From Sinohyriopsis cumingii (Eukaryota; Mollusca; Bivalvia; Unionida; Unionidae), in the NCBI GenBank assembly GCA_028554795.2, contig CM068842.1, positions 22,602,590 through 22,666,589 on the forward strand: a DNA stretch of 64,000 nt, in the 5' to 3' direction. The notes beneath the pieces are model-generated. The model was not told where the DNA came from, did not search any database, and saw only the letters and a list, made by a program, of their open reading frames with translations. The translations under genes and the position numbers were made by a program. The number at the start of each line of letters is the position of its first letter. The stretch's first letter is position 1. Below are positions 59,377 to 64,000 of this stretch, one piece after another.

Positions 59377-59411
59377 AAGTGCAAGCACTTTTGAAAATCC
59401 TTTAGGATTTT
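59376..59411. terminator. Tandem hairpins after the stop codon at 59376
   Basis: AAAGTGC-AA-GCACTTT (59376-59391) overlaps the stop codon, and AAAATCC-TTTA-GGATTTT (59394-59411) follows. Both stems are perfect, 7 bp. Hairpins at gene ends act as polyadenylation or termination signals in some giant viruses; that role is inferred here. Confidence 0.5.
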
Positions 59412-59445
59412 AACGCTTTATTCTGGGGTATTTGCTAGTAAATCG

Positions 59446-59600
59446 CCTTGATAAATCAAGGGGGTAAAAAAAGTAATATTTTTTTTTAATTTCGATTTCA
59501 CTTCCAAGTAAATCAAGGTATTTGACTTCGTCAATGACGAAATCAAGGTGAGGTATTTACTTCCTCGTCACTGACGCTGTCATCCTTGACGAAGTCAAGG
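59446..59600. repeat. Palindrome cluster between convergent genes
   Basis: CCTTGA-TAAA-TCAAGG (59446-59461), a 25-bp near-perfect palindrome with 12-bp arms (59522-59546, one mismatch) and CCTTGAC-GAA-GTCAAGG (59584-59600). The last lies in the 3' end of the minus-strand gene. The motif TATTTACTTCC occurs at 59554-59564 and again at 60052 and 60549. Confidence 0.75.
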
Positions 59601-59938
59601 GACATACAATGTTTCAATTTTCGGACGCGATTATTTATTATCTTTTTCATCTCATACTCGCCTGCCAATGCCAGCCTGATCTTTTCAATTGCACGAGACA
59701 ATGGAACAAATTCATTTATTTGTGCTTCTTCTACGCCAGCTAGTGATTTATACAAATTATTTTGAATCATCTTTATGAATCGATATTGAGCAGGAAGAAT
59801 ATAACGCCCTGCGCATTTAGATTCATATAACGATTCAAAATCAGACAGAATTGTTTCAGGATTTAGTGATAAATTAAATCCTTGTTTTTCTAATTTTTTA
59901 ATAGCATCAATCACATTATTGATATTTTCGTGATTCAT
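59543..59938 (-). CDS. Unknown helical protein, minus strand
   Basis: 131 residues if started at the ATG at 59938 (MNHENINNVIDAIKKLEKQG). An in-frame ATG at 59989 would add 17 mostly Tyr/Phe residues from AT-rich DNA and is less likely. Mostly helical: NPETILSDFESLYESK, PAQYRFIKMIQNNLYKSLAG, SRAIEKIRLALAGEYEMKK, then a basic patch and an acidic C-terminus (KDDSVSDEEVNTSP) encoded by the palindrome-rich DNA. No family recognised. Convergent with the previous gene. Absent from copy B. Confidence 0.5.
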   Translation of the reverse strand: MNHENINNVIDAIKKLEKQGFNLSLNPETILSDFESLYESKCAGRYILPAQYRFIKMIQNNLYKSLAGVEEAQINEFVPLSRAIEKIRLALAGEYEMKKIINNRVRKLKHCMSLDFVKDDSVSDEEVNTSP

Positions 59939-59989
59939 ATTTCTATATATTTTTATATATTCAAAATAAAAAAAATAAACAGTAGTCAT

Positions 59990-60232
59990 TGATGAGCGGT
60001 TAGTCTTATACTGGCTTATGGGTCTCCACGAGGTCCTTTCAGACTTGAGATTATTTACTTCCTTGATTTTGTCATTGACCTTGTCAAGGTGAATTTTTTA
60101 TTTTTCAGATTTTTTTATCTCAGTCTTACATAGCTTTTCTTATAGCTTCTCGGCATCCTCGTGATCGGTTCTTTTAGCCATATTTTGTTTTTGACCGTAG
60201 AGCTTATGCATCTAATAACTACTGTTTATTTT
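59990..60232. other. Intergenic with a palindrome
   Basis: Contains ACCTTG-T-CAAGGT (60078-60090), the second TATTTACTTCC (60052-60062) and no supportable gene. Confidence 0.55.
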
Positions 60233-60360
60233 TGGGGGCTCCAAGCGAAAGTGAAACTGTCTGTGTACATACCCCCCCAAATCGAATCCCAGGGGTAAAA
60301 CGTACCCCCACGATTCGACGTGGAGGAGATATGTACACAAGGCCCCTGCTGGAGCCCCCA
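60233..60360. repeat. 128-nt rod-like inverted repeat
   Basis: Four nested perfect arms in order: TGGGGGCTCCA (60233-60243) with 60350-60360; TGTGTACATA (60262-60271) with 60330-60339; TCGAATC (60282-60288) with 60312-60318; GGGGTA (60292-60297) with 60303-60308. The colinear nesting makes chance unlikely. It could form a long RNA hairpin or a cruciform, or be a MITE-like foldback element. Confidence 0.8.
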
Positions 60361-60392
60361 TCTATTATAAAAAAAACCAAATAAGCCCGTCG

Positions 60393-60480
60393 AACAATAT
60401 GTCCGTGACGAGGATTCGAACATGGCATTTGATAGCGTCGGGACGAAAGTCAAACGCGTTACCACTGTGCCACTGTCTAA
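60393..60480 (-). ncRNA. tRNA-like Pol III unit (degenerate)
   Basis: On the minus strand an A-box-like TGGCACAGTGG (60472-60462) and B-box-like TGTTCGAATCC (60422-60412) are 40 nt apart, followed by a T8 run (60376-60369) that could end a Pol III transcript. An internal GCGTTTGA/TCAAATGC stem is possible. A proper T stem and acceptor stem cannot be built, so it is not a normal tRNA gene. Either a tRNA-derived remnant or a small Pol III RNA of the element. Confidence 0.35.
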
Positions 60481-60729
60481 TCTGATAAAATAGGATTTAA
60501 AAATTATTATATACCGATCTACCTGTTGTGAAATTTATACAGGTAGGTTATTTACTTCCTTCTGCAGAAAATCGTCTGCTCGTTGTGTTACCTGTGAAAT
60601 GTTATAGCGCGCTGTCAAGGTGACAAGGGGGAAATAATTGTATCATTGACTTCAAAAATCCTTCGGATTTTCACACAGTCGCTGTAGAGTTATCTCCGTT
60701 TGGAAAATCCTCGGATTATTGTAAATTAC
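60481..60729. other. Intergenic, hairpin-rich
   Basis: Holds TGTCA-AGG-TGACA (60613-60625), AAAATCC-TTC-GGATTTT (60655-60671), AATCC-TC-GGATT (60706-60717) and the third TATTTACTTCC (60549-60559). The second and third hairpins lie just beyond the 3' end of the minus-strand endonuclease gene. Confidence 0.65.
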
Positions 60730-61224
60730 CTAACAATAACGAAAAGCAATCTTTTGCTTATTATATTTTTTTGACAACGCGGATTTATATATATTTTCTG
60801 CGACTTTTCGTACTGAAGCCACACAAATATCAAAATGCTTACTGGCTGCATTCATCGAATGAAATATTATTTCTTCATTCGTACCTAAATTTATGGAAAC
60901 AACTGCCCTAGACTCTCTCTTCCCCCCAGTATTACCAGCCCTACAATTTTCGCTCTGCGTCACAGCTCTCAGATTGGGTAAATTATTATTAAGTTTCTGT
61001 CCATCAATGTGATCAATTACAAGACCATCTTTGATCTCTCCGCGGAAACACTCGTACACGACCCTGTGATTATGATAGTTTTTACCCCCAGAAACCCCAA
61101 AATGGAGATAACCAGCATTACTAACAACACCAACTGGTTTTTTCAATTTACGATGTCTCACTATTCCCTCGCGAGATGCTTCATAATTCTTAATGGTTGG
61201 CTGTGGGACAAATTCTTGGCTCAT
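60730..61224 (-). CDS. HNH homing-endonuclease-like protein with NUMOD domains
   Basis: 164 residues from the ATG at 61224. Residues 12-27 (KNYEASREGIVRHRK) look like a NUMOD4-type start. Residues 52-95 carry the HNH_3-type nuclease: NHRVVYECFRG, VIDHIDGQKLNNNLPNLR (Asp71-His72, Asn80-Asn81, Asn84) and VTQSEN. Residues 120-148 (IFHSMNAASKHFDICVASVR) match a NUMOD1-like helix-turn-helix DNA-binding segment. Such proteins are free-standing or intron-encoded endonucleases of phages and large DNA viruses; they cut DNA and spread by repair. The frame is complete. The ATG directly follows the stop of the upstream minus-strand gene (TAAATG). Absent from copy B, so probably gained. Confidence 0.82.
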   Translation of the reverse strand: MSQEFVPQPTIKNYEASREGIVRHRKLKKPVGVVSNAGYLHFGVSGGKNYHNHRVVYECFRGEIKDGLVIDHIDGQKLNNNLPNLRAVTQSENCRAGNTGGKRESRAVVSINLGTNEEIIFHSMNAASKHFDICVASVRKVAENIYKSALSKKYNKQKIAFRYC

Positions 61225-61530
61225 TTATATAATAATATATTTGTCTAATTGTAATTTGTTTGAGAATTTAGTTATATAATCGCTCTCGGATTTCAGCGCA
61301 TCTCCGTTATTTTTTTTATTGTAATATCGCTTGAGTTCGCGGTATCGCTTTCCTCCACATCCCGCGCATAACTGCGTTTTACCCTTGACTCCAATTTCAC
61401 ATCGAAGACACGGTATGGGACCTGTGCTTCCTCGTTTGATGCTTTGCATGTGTTCACCGCAGAATTCCTTCCTGCAGGGTTTACCACAGACTGCTACATG
61501 TCCAACTTTTAACCATTTGCAGTTATTCAT
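61225..61530 (-). CDS. Small Cys-rich zinc-binding protein
   Basis: 101 residues. The N-terminus MNNCKWLKVGHVAVCGKPCR is followed by EFCGEHMQSIKRG, PCLRCEIGVKG and QLCAGCGGKRYRELKRYY. At least eight Cys plus His are arranged as several CxxC or CxnC pairs (Cys40-Cys43, Cys53-Cys56), suggesting two or three zinc-binding knuckles, followed by a Lys-rich helix. Similar small Cys-rich proteins are familiar from virus-like elements, but no function is assigned. Same strand as and directly abutting the HNH gene, so the two may be co-transcribed. Divergent from the polymerase gene (46 bp gap), so they may share a promoter. Confidence 0.65.
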   Translation of the reverse strand: MNNCKWLKVGHVAVCGKPCRKEFCGEHMQSIKRGSTGPIPCLRCEIGVKGKTQLCAGCGGKRYRELKRYYNKKNNGDALKSESDYITKFSNKLQLDKYIII

Positions 61531-61576
61531 TTGTACATATAATATTTCTTATTTAAATATTTGTTTTAAATATAAT
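61531..61576. promoter_or_regulatory. Short divergent promoter region
   Basis: 46 bp of AT-rich DNA (tttaaatataatat type) between divergent start codons. TATA-like sequence is present for both directions. Confidence 0.35.
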
Positions 61577-62075
61577 ATGAAGGAGTTATTTGGCGGCGGA
61601 AGATTTGATCTTGACAGGCTAAACAGAGACTCACGACGGCGGAATCTAACTGATCTATTTAATATTATCAGGGAGGGTAAAAACGAATTCCGCGACGACG
61701 GCGCTTCGTCATTTAAAATTAATCGCGATATTGACGCAATCATCGATGCTACAATGACTGATGCCCGAGCAAAAACAATTATTGATTATCTTTTTGATAT
61801 TCATCAAAGCGATGAACACAGTAAGAAATATTTTTTCAGAATAAAATTTATTGTGCAAACAGATTCCGATGAATGGATTATCCGTGACAAACTCGACCCT
61901 GTTCTTGCTAACGGAAATACCATTCTGTTAAGTAGAGATTCCAAACCAGGAATGCTGACCGAGATTGATAAACCATATTACGCTCGAGCGTATCCTGTAA
62001 CCGCAGTCGTTTATGGAATCTATCTGGTAAAAAAAAAAAAAAAATTGATAAACTCGCCCCGATGAGAACGTCATC

Positions 62076-62092
62076 AAAATCCGAAGGATTTT
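62076..62092. repeat. Hairpin AAAATCC-GAA-GGATTTT inside the polymerase gene
   Basis: The exact reverse complement of the intergenic hairpin at 60655-60671. In frame here it encodes SKSEGFS. Confidence 0.8.
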
Positions 62093-62573
62093 CAACGCTG
62101 AATTGTGTAGCCGAGCGAGTAATGGAACATTTTAAAAACGCAAAAATCGGTTTAACCGATCTGCGACGTGAAAAAATAACAGCATGGGCTGAGCAAGTCA
62201 AGGATACTGGAGCATCAATAAATGATGTTGCTGTGCTATCAAGTAAATTAAAATTTTCAATAACAGTAAAAACACTAACCGGGGAAATATTATACAGTTC
62301 GAAGCATTATAAAAAGTCAGGATCACCGATTGAAATTATTGATCATAACTCTCATGCTTGCACTGATTCGGTTACAATATTTCCACGAGATCGTGTTGTC
62401 AAACTTTATTCCGGAAATATTTTTGATGCTATTTACACGCTGAGTAAAACCGACCCTGTGTCAGTGTGGTTGTTTAGGAGTTCCGAAGATTCATTTTTGT
62501 AAAACCCAACGGGGAATTATACCGGACGGAGTCGTTGCAACAACAAATGAAAAACCTCGCAGAGAAATATGTG

Positions 62574-62591
62574 AGAAACGCAAGCGTTTCT
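62574..62591. repeat. Hairpin inserted in the polymerase gene
   Basis: AGAAACGC-AA-GCGTTTCT, a perfect 8-bp stem. Copy B lacks about 15 bp here (KYTHDDAEQLL against KYVRNASVSEDIEQLL), so the palindrome is an in-frame insertion in copy A. Confidence 0.7.
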
Positions 62592-63620
62592 GAAGACATT
62601 GAGCAGTTATTGGTTAATTGTTTTACAGTTCCAAGTGTTGCCGCTCACGCCGCCAGAGAAACAAATTCGTGGAGACCAACCCGAAGTCAGTTTCTTTCGG
62701 ATATACAATTAAGTTGTGTTGAGTATGGACATGGCGGGTTGTGGAATACCCGGTATGATTACCGGGATATGAGTTCCGTGGATATGATTGCTTGCTACCC
62801 AGGAAGCTTTCTCGGAATGGGCGAGTGCAGCGAATACTTTAAGCGATTTGGACATCCCACGAACTCGATGACACGAGTTGCTATAAACGGTCCTTTACCC
62901 GATTTTGACCTGACAGGATTTGCTCGTGTGACTTCGTTTGAATTCGCCGCTAGACTTCATCCGTGCTGTTATGTTTGGTTTGGCAGACACTTCAGTGAAA
63001 AGCGCTGGGTACCAATAGTGTTATTGCGATATATGCTTGACAGCCGAATACTGGTATCGTTGACTGTCAGTGAAGCAATCATATCATATCGACCGCAGAC
63101 CTCAGTTTGGTTGCCAACACCGGAACGTGTCAGTGTAGATGAAGTTATTAGCGAGTATGCACGAGAGAGTCCAAATACCCCGATGGATGTCATTATTAGT
63201 GAGGCTCCTAAAGTTCTCAAGATCAAACTCGGTAATAGTGAAAAAATAGCAAAAGATCTCGGACGAAGAATAATTGGTAAATTTACTCAAGGTGCAGCAT
63301 TTGATCATAAAATGCATCACTCGCGACTGATTATCGATGATGCTGAATTGGATTTTATAATTGCTGACGCTGTTGTGAGAAATATATTTTGTAATCGAGA
63401 GGATGTGTTCTTGTCCGACGGAAGAAAGTTGGGCACAATTGTAAGTTATATCGACGGAGAATCGCCTCAGTACACACATTTAAGATCTTCAATGCTGGGT
63501 TATGTTTCTATAAACTTACTATCAATGATAAATCGATTTCCTGACACCGCAGTTAGAGTTGCAACGGATTCATTTTATATCAATAAAAAATATTCAGAAT
63601 TATTGGCTCGTTTTACAAGG

Positions 63621-63635
63621 AAAGTCGAAGACTTT
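63621..63635. repeat. Hairpin AAAGTC-GAA-GACTTT in the polymerase gene
   Basis: A perfect 6-bp stem with GAA loop between motif C and the helicase part. Copy B has a shorter, different sequence here. Confidence 0.65.
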
Positions 63636-64000
63636 TGCGATGAATCATGGAGTTCGTGGAGAATAAAAGCGGAGATGTTACACGAATATTGTGAATCCGC
63701 TGATGTTGCAATTAAGGATGATTATTGTAAATCAGAAATGTCAGAAATATCTTCCGCACCATCTGTGTATGATCCAATCACTAGGCACAAAACCGTTTAT
63801 TTAAACGGGCTGGGAGGGTCTGGTAAAACAACTCGAGCGATTGAATTATTTGGAAAATCGGATATGATTGTGCTAACACCTACACACAGGCTTGCCAGGG
63901 AGATGAAACAGCAAGGAGTCAATTCTTGTACTTATCACAGCTTTTTCAAATACAGCGGCGGTGTGTGGACGTCAGATCGAATAGGAACAAAATATATTCC

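Larger units (their letters stand above)
53749..64000 (+). mobile_element. PolB-helicase Polinton-like element (copy A), open at the right edge
   Basis: A better-preserved sister of copy B. Plus-strand order: coiled-coil protein, capsid C-terminal half, pX-like, adenain-like protease, fibre, hydrophobic protein fused to penton, acidic protein, unknown protein; then three minus-strand genes including an HNH endonuclease; then the polymerase-helicase fusion running past 64000. Protein content and order are those of adenovirus-like Polinton elements. An integrase and a packaging ATPase are not in the window. The left boundary is uncertain. Frame breaks are noted under each gene. Confidence 0.88.
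61577..64000 (+). pseudogene. DNA polymerase B fused to SF1 helicase, broken in frame, open at window end
   Basis: Begins MKELFGGGRFDLDRLNRDSR (ATG 61577). The first frame closes at 62065 after an A16 run (62029-62044). The second runs to 62502 and closes at a T5 run. The third is open from about 62487 to the edge. Polymerase: exonuclease-region block NCFTVPSVAAHAARE; motif A SSVDMIACYPGSF (62771); motif B-like RRIIGKFTQGAAF (about 63265); RLIIDDAELDFIIAD; motif C RVATDSFYI (about 63555), where the usual DTD is ATD. From about 63750 comes a helicase: Walker A LNGLGGSGKTTRAIEL (about 63800), then VLTPTHRLAREM and CTYHSFF. Copy B shows the remaining motifs, so about 0.9 kb is beyond the window. 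The gene should replicate the element. Confidence 0.85.

Noticed and set aside
60219-60465. Two overlapping minus-strand frames of 69-79 codons
   Set aside because: They cover the rod-like inverted repeat and the tRNA-like unit. No protein motif.
60393-60480. Functional tRNA gene
   Set aside because: A and B boxes are present, but the T stem and acceptor stem do not pair. Kept only as a low-confidence tRNA-like unit.
62076-62092. Palindrome insertion in the polymerase N-terminal part
   Set aside because: Unlike the site at 62574, the copy B protein has the same length here. The hairpin is reported as a repeat but not claimed as an insertion.

Overview
The window reads as non-coding animal nuclear DNA followed by a cluster of virus-like mobile elements. 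No host gene could be supported. The host inference rests on AT-rich sequence full of long microsatellites, minisatellites and two tRNA-headed SINE families with target-site duplications. This style fits a lophotrochozoan, most likely a mollusc; that is an inference from repeat style, not a species identification.

Layout. 1-29.4 kb: gene desert with simple repeats, a 1.7 kb minisatellite of 28-bp units, SINEs, a roughly 600 bp tandem duplication with a SINE in one copy, one unrecognised decayed coding stretch (25.66-26.16 kb, minus) and an 860 bp CT/CA tract. 29.4-32.6 kb: repeats, an unrecognised minus-strand coding remnant, and a 5'-truncated RNase H-bearing LINE. 32.6-36.46 kb (minus): a broken Polinton/Maverick (P1) with DNA polymerase B, a basic core-like protein and a DDE integrase. 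36.69-45.9 kb (plus): a heavily decayed element (copy B). 46.9-50.7 kb (plus): a third, unrelated decayed Polinton (P3) with pX-like, protease, phospholipase-A2-like and integrase remnants. 53.8 kb to the window end: a much better preserved sister of copy B (copy A), which runs off the right edge.

Copies A and B share the order coiled-coil protein, major capsid protein (C-terminal half only), pX-like protein, adenovirus-type cysteine protease, trimeric fibre, small hydrophobic protein, penton-type minor capsid protein, and protein-primed-type DNA polymerase B fused to a superfamily 1 helicase. Together these would build and mature a virion and replicate the element. No packaging ATPase was seen in A or B, and no integrase inside their plus-strand block. 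Copy A carries an island (58.73-61.57 kb), absent from copy B, with two unrecognised plus-strand proteins, one unrecognised minus-strand protein, an HNH homing-endonuclease-like gene and a small zinc-binding protein. This part of copy A also holds many perfect short hairpins, often with GAA/TTC loops, and a 128-nt rod-like inverted repeat beside a tRNA-like Pol III promoter.

Copy A is not intact. It has frame breaks at homopolymer runs, an in-frame TAG in the penton gene and a capsid gene lacking its N-terminal half. It is best read as an endogenous, recently decaying virus-like element, with the caveat that some homopolymer breaks could be assembly errors.
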